This document shows positions 10,894 to 20,628 of a stretch of 64,000 bases of DNA, one piece after another. Position 1 is the stretch's first letter. Each line of letters begins with the position of its first letter. The position numbers were made by a program, and so were the translations under genes. The stretch covers positions 124,001 through 188,000 of the forward strand of contig CACHVY010000001.1 of assembly GCA_902583455.1 (NCBI GenBank), in the 5' to 3' direction. Source of the stretch: an uncultured Pelagibacteraceae bacterium (GTDB lineage: Bacteria; Pseudomonadota; Alphaproteobacteria; Pelagibacterales; Pelagibacteraceae). Under the pieces are notes generated by a model. That model searched no databases. It saw only the letters and a program-made list of their open reading frames with translations, and was not told the DNA's origin.

Positions 10894-11633
10894 ATTCTAT
10901 TTAAACCTTTATTTTTAACTTTTATCAACTCCACATTATATTTCATCAAAAAAATTAACACAGAAAATAGTGCAAATGCCGCAGTCATCAAAAATAAAGG
11001 TATTAACATAGATGAATGAATGGTGCTTTCTGATAAAACATTTATCGATGAAGGTTGATGTAAAGTTGCCCACCAATCTACAGAATATTTGATAATTGGA
11101 ACGTTAATCACACCTATAATTGAAATATATGATGAGATTTTAACTGCTTTGTTCTTTTCAAAAAGTTTCCAAGATAATAAATATAAAAAGTAAAATAAAA
11201 ATAATACCAACATAGAAGTTATTCTAGGATCCCAAGCCCACCAAGTACCCCATGTTGGTTTGCCCCAAATTGAGCCTGTAACCAAGGCTATTAAGTTAAA
11301 AATAAATCCTGATGGTGCTAAACTTTTTGATATTAATACAAAGTTTTTATTTTTAAAAATTATAACTCCAAGAGATAAAAAGGCTATCATTGAAAAAATC
11401 CCGAGAGAAATCCACGCTGACGGAACGTGTACATACATAATTCTTACAGAGTCACTTTGTATATAATCTTGAGGAGACAATATTAACGCCTCAAATAGAC
11501 CTACTGACAAAAAAATTATAAATAATATAAATATTAAATTTCTAAATTTAGATGAAATTAATATTTTCTTAGTTTTCTCAGTGATTAAAGATAACATTTT
11601 TTTATTTATATAACCTGAAAATAAACTGATCAA
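10890..11633 (-). CDS. ccmC: Heme exporter protein CcmC (the ORF starts at TTG; an ATG at 11597 is a likely alternative start)
   Basis: MYVHVPSAW, WGKPTWGTWWAWDPRITSML WWD motif; WWATLHQP. Confidence 0.93.
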   Translation of the reverse strand: MISLFSGYINKKMLSLITEKTKKILISSKFRNLIFILFIIFLSVGLFEALILSPQDYIQSDSVRIMYVHVPSAWISLGIFSMIAFLSLGVIIFKNKNFVLISKSLAPSGFIFNLIALVTGSIWGKPTWGTWWAWDPRITSMLVLFLFYFLYLLSWKLFEKNKAVKISSYISIIGVINVPIIKYSVDWWATLHQPSSINVLSESTIHSSMLIPLFLMTAAFALFSVLIFLMKYNVELIKVKNKGLNRI

Positions 11634-11684
11634 GAATGTTGAGGGAGATAATTGAAGGGAAACGTTAACACCCTTGATCAGTTT
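11623..11684. repeat. Perfect 12-bp inverted repeat AAACTGATCAAG / CTTGATCAGTTT around a 38-nt loop (possible structured RNA or 5'UTR element)
   Basis: Read directly at 11623-11634 and 11673-11684. Confidence 0.6.
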
Positions 11685-11745
11685 AATTATTTATAGAACA
11701 ATCATTTGTCTAAGTTTTGAGAGAAATGTGTTGAAAAAATGACTA

Positions 11746-12066
11746 TTAATTTGAGGGCTTGAAGTAAGTTGAGCCTTTTTTTCCTGAGAAGATCTCATTG
11801 ATTAGTGGGTGTTTGATAGGCTCACCCGAGTCGTCTTTAATGAGGTTCTGTTCTGAAACATAGGCCTCATAAGTAATATCATCATTTTCAGCAAGTAAAT
11901 GATAAAAAGGCTGATCTTTTCTAGGTCTTACATTTTTAGGTATTGACTCGTACCATTCCTCAGAATTATTAAATTCAAAATCGACGTCATAAATAACGCC
12001 CCTGAAATCAAAATGTTTATGTTTGACAACGTCGCCTATTGAGAATTTTGCTTTTTGAATAGTCAC
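11746..12066 (-). CDS. hspQ: Heat shock protein HspQ family (GTG start)
   Basis: FSIGDVVKHKHFDFRGVIYDVDF...QPFYHLLAEND...YEAYVSEQNL. Confidence 0.85.
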   Translation of the reverse strand: MTIQKAKFSIGDVVKHKHFDFRGVIYDVDFEFNNSEEWYESIPKNVRPRKDQPFYHLLAENDDITYEAYVSEQNLIKDDSGEPIKHPLINEIFSGKKGSTYFKPSN

Positions 12067-12143
12067 TACTTAAATATGTGTATTCTTAAAAAAAAATCAA
12101 TAAAAAAAATATTAAATTTATACATATCTGATAGGATGAAACT

Positions 12144-12695
12144 GTGAATAAGTCTTTAATAAAATTCATTACTGATTTCGGGCCCTTAGTAATATTTTTT
12201 GGTTTTTATTACAAAAGTGGAAAAAATCTGCAAGTTGCTATACCACCATTGATTATCGCTACAATAATTTCTGTTTTTATAGTTTGGATATTAGAAAAAA
12301 AAATACCATTTGTTCCTCTTTTAGGTGGAGCGTTAATAACATTTTTTGGTGGGCTCACAATATATTTTAAGGATCCAATCTTCATATATATTAAGCCAAC
12401 AATAATAAATATAATATTTGCTCTTGCTCTTTATTTTGGAAAATATTTCACTCAGGAACCAATTTTAAAAAAAATTTTAGGTAAAACTATGCCGTTAAAT
12501 GATAAGGGATGGGGAATGCTTAATACTAGATGGATGTTTTTTTTCGTTTTTTTAGCAATATTAAATGAGTTTATTTGGAGAACACAATCAGAAGAATTTT
12601 GGGTTAATTTTAAAGTATGGGGAATGTTACCAATTACGATTATTTTTACAGCATTTCAAATACCCTTGATAAATAAATATAAGTTAAATGAATAG
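12144..12695 (+). CDS. yciB: Inner membrane-spanning septation protein YciB/IspZ
   Basis: DFGPLVIFFGFYY... ; GWGMLNTRWMFFFVFLAILNEFIWR. Confidence 0.88.
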   Translation: MNKSLIKFITDFGPLVIFFGFYYKSGKNLQVAIPPLIIATIISVFIVWILEKKIPFVPLLGGALITFFGGLTIYFKDPIFIYIKPTIINIIFALALYFGKYFTQEPILKKILGKTMPLNDKGWGMLNTRWMFFFVFLAILNEFIWRTQSEEFWVNFKVWGMLPITIIFTAFQIPLINKYKLNE

Positions 12696-13026
12696 AGATT
12701 TAAAACTTGTAGTAGATAATTCTTTCAAAAAAAAAGAAAATAAACTTTTTTTTGAAAAAAAAGAGTTAAAAAATATTCTGGATTTATATGCTAAAATGGT
12801 TTCTAAGGGATCTTGGAAAGATTATGGTCTTCATATTTCCTCTAAGAGAGTAAGTTTTAGTGTGTTTAAAAACGCTGCTGAAAATGCTGTTTATAATATT
12901 AGCAAAAACTTCAAGCCTTCTAATAAAAATCTAAAATATTTAATTACAGATAATAGAAACCGTATAATAAAAAATTCTGATAACTTGGAAAAATTATTAA
13001 AAGATATAGATTGGAAAAAAATTTAG
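12688..13026 (+). CDS. DUF2794 family protein
   Basis: FFEKKELKNILDLYAKMVSKGSWKDYGLHISSKRVSFSVFKNAAENAVYNI resembles alphaproteobacterial DUF2794. Confidence 0.7.
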   Translation: MNRDLKLVVDNSFKKKENKLFFEKKELKNILDLYAKMVSKGSWKDYGLHISSKRVSFSVFKNAAENAVYNISKNFKPSNKNLKYLITDNRNRIIKNSDNLEKLLKDIDWKKI

Positions 13027-13027
13027 T

Positions 13028-13783
13028 TTATCTTCTTTGACCAAAAAGTCTCAATAACATTATAAACAGATTAATGAAATCAAGATAAAGCGTTAACGCT
13101 CCCATTATTGCTTTTTTGCCAGAAATTTCAATTGTATCATTTGCCGAATACATATTTTTAATTTTTTGCGTATCATACGCAGTTAATCCAACAAATATTA
13201 AAACACCTAATATTGATACAACAAAATACATCATCGCTGATTTTAAAAATATATTAACTAATGAAGCGATAATTATTCCAATTAGACCCATCATTAAAAA
13301 TGAACCTAATTTAGTTAAGTCTCTTTTAGTTGTGTATCCGTAAATACTCATTGCTCCAAACGTTGCTGATGTGATGAAGAAAACTCTTGCTACACTTACT
13401 CCTGTATAAACTAAAAGTATCCAAGACAAAGATAATCCCATTAATGAAGCAAATATCCAAAATACAGTTTGTGCCTTAGCTGAACTCATTTTGTTAATTC
13501 CAAAGCTCATATAAAAAACGATACCTAATGGTGCTAACATAATTAACCATTTCAAACCTGAATTAAATATAGCATTCCCGAAACTTGTAAGTCCTGTGAT
13601 TATTCCAGCACTGTCTGTAACTACAGCCATTTTAAATGATAGAAGTGATATTATTCCTGTTAAAAGAACTCCAGTAGCCATGTAGTTGTAGACCTTTAAC
13701 ATATAAGATCTTAAACCAGCGTCCCATATCACGTTCTTTTTGACGCTTGTAGCTTCAAAAATGTTTTGTCTATTGAAATCCAT
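13028..13783 (-). CDS. Bax inhibitor-1 / YccA family membrane protein
   Basis: LRSYMLKVYNYMATGVLLTG ... VGLTAYDTQKIKNMY ... GALTLYLDFINLFIMLLRLFG. Confidence 0.93.
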   Translation of the reverse strand: MDFNRQNIFEATSVKKNVIWDAGLRSYMLKVYNYMATGVLLTGIISLLSFKMAVVTDSAGIITGLTSFGNAIFNSGLKWLIMLAPLGIVFYMSFGINKMSSAKAQTVFWIFASLMGLSLSWILLVYTGVSVARVFFITSATFGAMSIYGYTTKRDLTKLGSFLMMGLIGIIIASLVNIFLKSAMMYFVVSILGVLIFVGLTAYDTQKIKNMYSANDTIEISGKKAIMGALTLYLDFINLFIMLLRLFGQRR

Positions 13784-13850
13784 GGTTATAATATAATTAT
13801 TTTAAACTTATATTCAATGGTCAAAACTGGCTAAGATTATAAAAAAATTT

Positions 13851-14888
13851 ATGAATTTTAAGAAACTAGGTAACACAGATATAGATGTCAGCACAATTTG
13901 TCTCGGTACTATGACATGGGGGGAGCAAAATTCAGAAAAAGAAGCATTTAATCAGATGGATTACGCATTAGAGAAGAATGTAAATTTTTGGGACACTGCT
14001 GAAATATATTCAATACCGGCTAAAGAGAGCAGTTATGGTAAAACAGAGGAAATAATTGGAAATTGGTTTACAAAAACAAAAAAAAGGAACAATGTAATAA
14101 TTGCAACCAAGGTTTCAGGTCCTGGACCAGGATGGATTAGAGGTGGTGGAAATCAATATAATGAAAAAAACTTAAACGAGGCTGTCGATAATAGTCTTAA
14201 AAGATTAAAAACCGATTATATCGACTTATATCAATTACATTGGCCCGAAAGAAAAACCAATTTTTTTGGAAGACTTGGTTACGAACACATAGATGACAAT
14301 GAGTGGAATAAATTTGAAGATATTCTTAACGTATTAGATAAAATAATAAAAAGCGGTAAAATTAGATATATCGGCCTTTCAAATGAAACGGCATGGGGAC
14401 TGGCAAAATTTTTGGAAATTTCAAAGTTAAAGAAACTTCCTAGAATGATGTCCGTTCAAAATCCTTACAGTCTATTGAATAGATCTTATGAAGTGGGTTT
14501 AGCAGAAATTTCGGTAAGAGAAAAAAGTGGTCTATTAGCTTATTCACCTCTAGCATTTGGTTATTTAACTGGAAAATATAGAAATGGAGAATTACCATTA
14601 AATTCTAGGATGAACTTGTTTGGAGACAAGTTTTTAAGGTATAAAACTAAAAATGGCCAATTAGCAATTGAAAAATACTTCAGTATCGCAAAAAAATACA
14701 ATTTAGATTTATCACAAATGAGTTTAAAATTCTGCGAACTTCAACCTTTCATTACCAGTGTAATAATAGGCGCAACAACAATGGAGCAGTTGAAAACTGA
14801 TATAGAAAGTGTAAATATAAATCTTGATGGCGAGATAATTAATGAAATCAACGAAGTACAAAAACTGTATCCAAATCCATGTCCATAA
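13851..14888 (+). CDS. Aldo/keto reductase (Tas-like)
   Basis: STICLGTMTWGEQ, YIDLYQLHWP, SVIIGATTMEQL. Confidence 0.92.
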   Translation: MNFKKLGNTDIDVSTICLGTMTWGEQNSEKEAFNQMDYALEKNVNFWDTAEIYSIPAKESSYGKTEEIIGNWFTKTKKRNNVIIATKVSGPGPGWIRGGGNQYNEKNLNEAVDNSLKRLKTDYIDLYQLHWPERKTNFFGRLGYEHIDDNEWNKFEDILNVLDKIIKSGKIRYIGLSNETAWGLAKFLEISKLKKLPRMMSVQNPYSLLNRSYEVGLAEISVREKSGLLAYSPLAFGYLTGKYRNGELPLNSRMNLFGDKFLRYKTKNGQLAIEKYFSIAKKYNLDLSQMSLKFCELQPFITSVIIGATTMEQLKTDIESVNINLDGEIINEINEVQKLYPNPCP

Positions 14889-15385
14889 TTAAAAAAACAA
14901 TTTTTTTATTAATTTTTACTATGAGTTTTACTTTATTGAATGCACAAGAGATAAAAAAAATTGGTAAATTTAAAGATTGGGAAACCATTGTAGTAACTGA
15001 CAAAGATGCAAAATTATGTTTTGCCCAGTCCAAACCAGTATTGCAATCGCCAAAGAATAATGTTCGAGAAGCAAGACTGTTTATAAGTTTTAGACCCGCA
15101 GAAAAAATTTCTGATGAGGTAAGTATTACGTCAGGATACGAATATAATGTGCAAAATGCAATATTAGCAAAATCAGGAAAGAATAAAATTAAGTTTGATA
15201 TATCCAAGGATAATTTTGCTTGGATCACTAATAATAAGGTTGAAAAAAAAATTATTAGTGTAATGAAAAGAGGTTCAAGAATTATGATAACAGGTTATAA
15301 TAAATCCGGCTCACAAACAATTGATCATTACTCTCTAATGGGTTTTACCAAAGCATACAATAGCGCAAAAAAAAATTGTAGCTAA
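14879..15385 (+). CDS. Invasion-associated locus B (IalB)-like periplasmic protein
   Basis: Signal peptide then KFKDWETIVVTDKDAKLCFAQSKP... typical IalB N-terminus. Confidence 0.7.
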   Translation: MSIIKKTIFLLIFTMSFTLLNAQEIKKIGKFKDWETIVVTDKDAKLCFAQSKPVLQSPKNNVREARLFISFRPAEKISDEVSITSGYEYNVQNAILAKSGKNKIKFDISKDNFAWITNNKVEKKIISVMKRGSRIMITGYNKSGSQTIDHYSLMGFTKAYNSAKKNCS

Positions 15386-16050
15386 TGACTAAACAAAATA
15401 GTTTTAATTATATTTGGCCAACTTTATTTGGTAGTTTTTATAATCCAGAACATCAAAAAATAAAGAATCAATTAATAAGCTTTTTTGAGAAATATAAAAA
15501 AGATAATCCTGTTGGTAGAAAAAGTGGTGAAAATTTAAGACTTTATGAGAGTAAGTATGACCTACACAGACAAAATGACGATATAGTTCAAAATGTTTTT
15601 AAGAATTTTATAGTGAAAAGTTTTTTTGAAACTGCTAAGGAAGCAAATAAAAATTATCTCAGTCAATTTAGTAATTCACAACTAGGTGTCAATATAACAG
15701 ATGCCTGGTTTATACATTATGAAAAGGGTGGATTTGTTGCACCGCATGCTCATGGTGATTGTAGTTGGTGTTGTGTTTATTACATTCAGTTGGGAGAAGA
15801 TGCATCAAAAAAAAATGGTGGAACTTATTTTCAAAAACCTTATCCAGCAAGATCAACATTCGATTTTGGAGCTTTTTATAATAGAGAAACATCAATAGAT
15901 ATGTTTCCTGAGGAAGGAAAAATGTTAGTTTGGCCAAGCCATCTTATGCATGGATCTTATCCTTATGAAGGGAAAAATGATAGAATTATAATATCAGCTA
16001 ATGCCAAAGTTTCCGTAATTCAAGATGGAAAATCTATAAGATCAGTTTGA
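15385..16050 (+). CDS. 2OG-Fe(II) oxygenase-like protein (TIGR02466-type)
   Basis: AWFIHYEKGGFVAPHAHGDCSWCCVYYI ... MLVWPSHLMHGSYPYEG (HxD...H). Confidence 0.75.
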   Translation: MTKQNSFNYIWPTLFGSFYNPEHQKIKNQLISFFEKYKKDNPVGRKSGENLRLYESKYDLHRQNDDIVQNVFKNFIVKSFFETAKEANKNYLSQFSNSQLGVNITDAWFIHYEKGGFVAPHAHGDCSWCCVYYIQLGEDASKKNGGTYFQKPYPARSTFDFGAFYNRETSIDMFPEEGKMLVWPSHLMHGSYPYEGKNDRIIISANAKVSVIQDGKSIRSV

Positions 16051-17228
16051 TGAAAAAAATAGTTTTAGCTTACTCAGGTGGTTTAGATACATCTATAATT
16101 CTTAAATGGTTACAAGAAAACTATAAAGCTGAGGTGATTGCTTATACAGCTGATATTGGCCAAGAAATGGATAAAAAGAAAATTATTAAAAATGCCAAAA
16201 AATTGGGTGTAAAAAAGATAATTATTAAAAATCTTAAAAATGTTTTTGTAAGGGATTATGTATTTCCAATGATAAGAGGTCATGCTATTTATGAGGGGGT
16301 TTACTTACTTGGTACATCTATTGCGAGACCATTAATTGCAAGAGATCAAATTCAAGTTGCAAAGAAATTCAAAGCGTTTGCTGTTTCGCATGGTGCGACG
16401 GGAAAAGGAAATGATCAAGTAAGATTTGAATTAGGGTATCATTATTTTGGTCCAAAAGTAAAAGTTATAGCTCCTTGGAGAATTTGGAAGTTAAAATCAA
16501 GAACTGATTTAATGAAATATGCAAAAAAACATAAAATTTCAATTCCAAAGGACAAAAAAGGAGCACCACCTTTTTCAGTAGATGACAACCTATTTCATAC
16601 ATCAACTGAAGGTAAAGTTTTAGAAAATCCAAAAAATTCAGCTCCTGAATTTATATTTCAAAGAACAACTTCGCCTGAAAAAGCACCTAATAAACCTTCT
16701 TACGTTACAATTGGATTTAAAAACGGTGATCCAACTACTATTAATGGGAAGAAGTTAACTCCAGAAAAACTATTAGAAAAATTAAACCAGCTTGGTGGAA
16801 AAAATGGAGTTGGAAGAGTTGATCTAGTTGAAAATAGATTTATCGGGATTAAATCAAGAGGGATTTATGAAACTCCTGGAGGAACATTGCTTTTAATTGC
16901 TCATAGAGCAATGGAGTCTGTAACACTAGATAAAGAAACTATGCATAAAAAAGATTCAATAATGCCAAGATATGCAGAATTAATTTACAATGGTTATTGG
17001 TTTTCAAAAGAAAGATTCAAATTACAAAAAATTGTGGATCTAAAAAGAAAAAAGGTAAATGGAATTATCAAGCTAAAACTTTACAAAGGAAATGTTTCAA
17101 TTCAGTCAAGAATGACTAGTAGTAGTGCTTATTCTATGAAAAAAGTTTCTTTTGAAGAAAACAAAACTTTTAATAAATCAAATGTTGAAAGATTTATTAA
17201 TTTCCACAAAAAAAAATTAAATAAATAA
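16050..17228 (+). CDS. argG: Argininosuccinate synthase (ATG at 16050; ORF track uses TTG at 16047)
   Basis: KKIVLAYSGGLDTSIILKWL, SHGATGKGNDQVRFE. Confidence 0.97.
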   Translation: MKKIVLAYSGGLDTSIILKWLQENYKAEVIAYTADIGQEMDKKKIIKNAKKLGVKKIIIKNLKNVFVRDYVFPMIRGHAIYEGVYLLGTSIARPLIARDQIQVAKKFKAFAVSHGATGKGNDQVRFELGYHYFGPKVKVIAPWRIWKLKSRTDLMKYAKKHKISIPKDKKGAPPFSVDDNLFHTSTEGKVLENPKNSAPEFIFQRTTSPEKAPNKPSYVTIGFKNGDPTTINGKKLTPEKLLEKLNQLGGKNGVGRVDLVENRFIGIKSRGIYETPGGTLLLIAHRAMESVTLDKETMHKKDSIMPRYAELIYNGYWFSKERFKLQKIVDLKRKKVNGIIKLKLYKGNVSIQSRMTSSSAYSMKKVSFEENKTFNKSNVERFINFHKKKLNK

Positions 17229-17230
17229 AT

Positions 17231-18373
17231 ATGAATTTTGAAGCTTCAAGAGCGAAAGCTATAAATAAATTAAATCAATTTGTTGAAAAAAATCTTTCTG
17301 ATTATTCAAAGCTTAGAAATTTTGATTTTGGTCCTGATAAAAGAGATAATGTTTCGTGTTTATCACCTTACGTTACACATGGTGTTCTTAATGAAATTGA
17401 AATTATAAAAAAATCATTAGAAAAGTTTTCATTTTCAAAAAATGAAAAGTTTATACAAGAAGTACTTTGGAGAACGTACTGGAAAGGATGGTTAGAGTTA
17501 AGACCTAATGTTTGGAGTGATTATTTAATTGACTTAAGAAATATTAAAGAAAAATATAAAGATGACAAAAATTATCAAAATGCAATAGAAGGTAAAACAA
17601 AAATTGATTGTTTTAATGAATGGGTTAATGAGTTAAAAAATAATAACTACCTCCACAATCACACTAGAATGTGGTTTGCCAGTATTTGGATTTTTACACT
17701 TGATCTACCTTGGCAACTTGGTGCTGAATTTTTTATGCAACAACTTTTTGATGGAGATGCTGCATCAAATACTCTTGGATGGAGATGGGTTGCAGGTGTT
17801 CAAACACAAGGAAAGCATTATCTAGCAAGTGAATGGAATATTAAAAAATTCACAAATAATAGATTTAAGAATATTAAATTAAATGAAAATGCTCCTCCAA
17901 AAATTTCTGAAAAAACTTATTCAATAATAAAACAAGATTTTAAAAATTCTGAAAATATTGAGCCAACTAATTTGCTTATTTTTGATAATAATCTCTCTTT
18001 CGAATTCACAGACTTTAAATATAATAAATTCAAAAAAATATATTTAGTCTTTAACAAAAATGAAAACAGATCAATCAAACTCAATGAAAAAGTATCGAAA
18101 TTTAAGTTCCTTCTTTTTGAAGATCAAGAAAAAAGATTAAAAGAACAATCAATTGATTGCGAAATAATTGATATAAGTCAAATTAAAAAAATTGATGAAA
18201 AAAATATTGGATTGTATCCGACTGTTGGAGAAAACCTAGATTATCTAAATTTAAATAATTTAAAAATAAATTTTTTATATAGAAAACTTGATCAATATTC
18301 TTGGCAATATTGTAATAAAGGTTTTTTCAATTTTAAAAATTATATTCCTAAAATTATTTCAAACTTCACTTAA
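17231..18373 (+). CDS. Photolyase/cryptochrome FAD-binding domain protein lacking the usual N-terminal antenna domain
   Basis: EVLWRTYWKGWLELRP, NTLGWRWVAGVQTQGKHYLASEWNIKKFTNNRF. Confidence 0.8.
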   Translation: MNFEASRAKAINKLNQFVEKNLSDYSKLRNFDFGPDKRDNVSCLSPYVTHGVLNEIEIIKKSLEKFSFSKNEKFIQEVLWRTYWKGWLELRPNVWSDYLIDLRNIKEKYKDDKNYQNAIEGKTKIDCFNEWVNELKNNNYLHNHTRMWFASIWIFTLDLPWQLGAEFFMQQLFDGDAASNTLGWRWVAGVQTQGKHYLASEWNIKKFTNNRFKNIKLNENAPPKISEKTYSIIKQDFKNSENIEPTNLLIFDNNLSFEFTDFKYNKFKKIYLVFNKNENRSIKLNEKVSKFKFLLFEDQEKRLKEQSIDCEIIDISQIKKIDEKNIGLYPTVGENLDYLNLNNLKINFLYRKLDQYSWQYCNKGFFNFKNYIPKIISNFT

Positions 18374-18386
18374 TTTTTGTTAAGTT

Positions 18387-19076
18387 TTATCTCGCAAGTT
18401 TTATAAAGATGTCACCCATACCAGCATCTAGTTCCTCCAATGGGGTATTATTTCTTAGTTCACAATATCGACCAGTAATTTGATGATTTTTGACTAAATC
18501 GATATCATCATTTTTACATCTTCTTCCATTATGTAATAATCCTATAACTATTCTATTATTTATATTATACACTTGATCGCTATTGATTTTTTTACCATCA
18601 CAAAAATATTCTTTATTTACTCGATTTGGAAAATCAGTTTTGTCGCAAGGGTTTTTAATTGTTATAACGTAAAATTCTCTTAAGCCATCTATAAATTTAT
18701 AATTCATTTTTTGAACCTCTGAATATTTCATGATATCGCAAGAACAAGGTATGCAGCACCTATAATAATTACCGCAAATTTTATCGTTTGTTTTTTTTTC
18801 TTTTACAAACAAAAATTCTGAATCGCTCCCCGGATCAATTAATGATCCAGAAACAGCGCAATATAATTTATTAAACTCAATAAAATCTTTATAAGTAATT
18901 TTTTTATCTATGATATATTTAAAAAATTTAGGTCCAGCAGCATTCCTATTTTTGTCAGGAAATATTCTAGACCAGTCAGTTATTAATTCTTTGTGGTAAT
19001 TTTTTTCTTCTGCAAATAATTCGAATTGAAAAAAAACTGTAAAAATTAAAAAAAATTTTAATAAAATGTTTTTCAT
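18387..19076 (-). CDS. Secreted cysteine-rich protein of unknown function
   Basis: Signal peptide; KICGNYYRCCIPCSCDIM and further Cys; no family recognised. Confidence 0.7.
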   Translation of the reverse strand: MKNILLKFFLIFTVFFQFELFAEEKNYHKELITDWSRIFPDKNRNAAGPKFFKYIIDKKITYKDFIEFNKLYCAVSGSLIDPGSDSEFLFVKEKKTNDKICGNYYRCCIPCSCDIMKYSEVQKMNYKFIDGLREFYVITIKNPCDKTDFPNRVNKEYFCDGKKINSDQVYNINNRIVIGLLHNGRRCKNDDIDLVKNHQITGRYCELRNNTPLEELDAGMGDIFIKLAR

Positions 19077-20518
19077 TTTTGTTTAATTACAATTGTTTGA
19101 TTAAGTTTAATTTTATCTATAAAAACTTTTTTTCCATTGGTCCATTTAACTTCTATTCTAAAGTCTTTTTCATTTTTTCTAATTCCATAATGTGCCACAG
19201 GTTCCATTTGGCATAAATAACCAGATCCAGCATCTATTGTTTTTGAATGCCTTCTTTGATTAGATATTAGCGTTACAGTTGCTCCCCTTGCAGGAGCTCC
19301 AAATTTATTGATGGGCTTAATCCTTAAATATTTACTATTTTTTTTTACTTTTGCTTTATACAATGTCAAGGGTTGTGCTTTACTTTCCCCGTGAGAAACT
19401 AATAATTCCAAAATCCCGTCATTATCAATATCAGCTACGGCTGCTCCAGTACCATATCCTTGAGTTTCAAGCGCCGTTTTTAATTTTATTTCCTCAAATT
19501 TTCCATTTTCATTTATTTTAAATAATTTGTTTGGTTCTGCGATATTGTTCATAAAAACTTCATCAAAACCATCATTATCAAAATCAGCAGAGATAATCGT
19601 TCTTATTCTAGACGGTTTATCGAATGCTTTATTTCCTATATCCTTAAATTCGTTTTTTTCTAAAACATATGCTCTATGATAACCAAGCCAATTACCACTC
19701 AAAATATCTAATCTTCCTCTATAATAGATATCAGATAATGCTGTTCCCCTTCCATTCTGTATTACATCATCAACTCTATATTTAAATGCAACATCGTAAA
19801 ATTTACCGTTATTATTTTTTAATAGAAAATTGGCACCTCTTTCATTTGCTGCAAATATATCGGCTCTATCTGTTAATATATGCCCTGATACTACTGCTCT
19901 TCCACCAGTAACTTTATCCAAATTTAAGTTTTCTGCTTTATCTATTATTTTATTATTTTCTATTTCATAAAATCTAGTTGGTCCGCCATAATTAGCTACA
20001 TAAATCCCGTATTCACCACTACCTTTTCTATCAACACAAACTACAGATCTACCTGCTGTTAAGTTTAAATTTTTCTTGTTTTTTTTTAACTCAAATAAGT
20101 CAAAAAAATTATTATTATTTTTGTCAATTAGTCTATCAGAGTATTTTTTTGTTCCACTATAGGTATCTGTATTTAAAAAATAAATTTCCTCAAAACCATC
20201 TTTATCTATATCACAAGCTGCAACACCAATAGTTTTTCTCTCTCGATCTAAAAAAATGTCCTCTTGGATTATGTTTTTTAATTTGCCGTCAATGTAACTT
20301 AAGGCTAAGTTTGGATAACCAAAACCTGTGACAATAAACTCATTATTTCCATCTGCATTAATATCCGTAACCGAAACCCCGTAACTAAGCCTGCTTTCAT
20401 TAACAGTTATAATATTTGAAATATCTCTAAAAAATTCTGCATGAGTACTATTAATTGGTAATATTAAAAAAAAAATAATTAAAAATTTGTATAAATAATT
20501 TACCTTTTTGATGAACAT
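19073..20518 (-). CDS. FG-GAP/VCBS repeat protein with C-terminal ASPIC/UnbV-like domain (CRTAC1-like)
   Basis: Repeated [55 protein letters not shown]...[18 protein letters not shown]...VEVKWTNG-like end. Confidence 0.85.
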   Translation of the reverse strand: MFIKKVNYLYKFLIIFFLILPINSTHAEFFRDISNIITVNESRLSYGVSVTDINADGNNEFIVTGFGYPNLALSYIDGKLKNIIQEDIFLDRERKTIGVAACDIDKDGFEEIYFLNTDTYSGTKKYSDRLIDKNNNNFFDLFELKKNKKNLNLTAGRSVVCVDRKGSGEYGIYVANYGGPTRFYEIENNKIIDKAENLNLDKVTGGRAVVSGHILTDRADIFAANERGANFLLKNNNGKFYDVAFKYRVDDVIQNGRGTALSDIYYRGRLDILSGNWLGYHRAYVLEKNEFKDIGNKAFDKPSRIRTIISADFDNDGFDEVFMNNIAEPNKLFKINENGKFEEIKLKTALETQGYGTGAAVADIDNDGILELLVSHGESKAQPLTLYKAKVKKNSKYLRIKPINKFGAPARGATVTLISNQRRHSKTIDAGSGYLCQMEPVAHYGIRKNEKDFRIEVKWTNGKKVFIDKIKLNQTIVIKQK

Positions 20519-20628
20519 CTTTTAGAGCAATATTTAACTTTTTCCCAGTTTAGCCTCCACTTTTTTCTCCATTTAAAAGGCCTTTCACAAACTGGGCACA
20601 ACTTAGTTGGTAGGTTTTGTTTTTTCAT
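20500..20628 (-). CDS. DUF2256-type zinc-ribbon microprotein (42 aa; absent from ORF track)
   Basis: Hand translation: [46 protein letters not shown]...CSKRC; overlaps both neighbours. Confidence 0.85.
   Translation of the reverse strand: MKKQNLPTKLCPVCERPFKWRKKWRLNWEKVKYCSKRCSSKR

Noticed and set aside
14848-15228. 126-aa minus-strand ORF
   Set aside because: Antisense to the IalB-like gene with signal peptide; shadow ORF.
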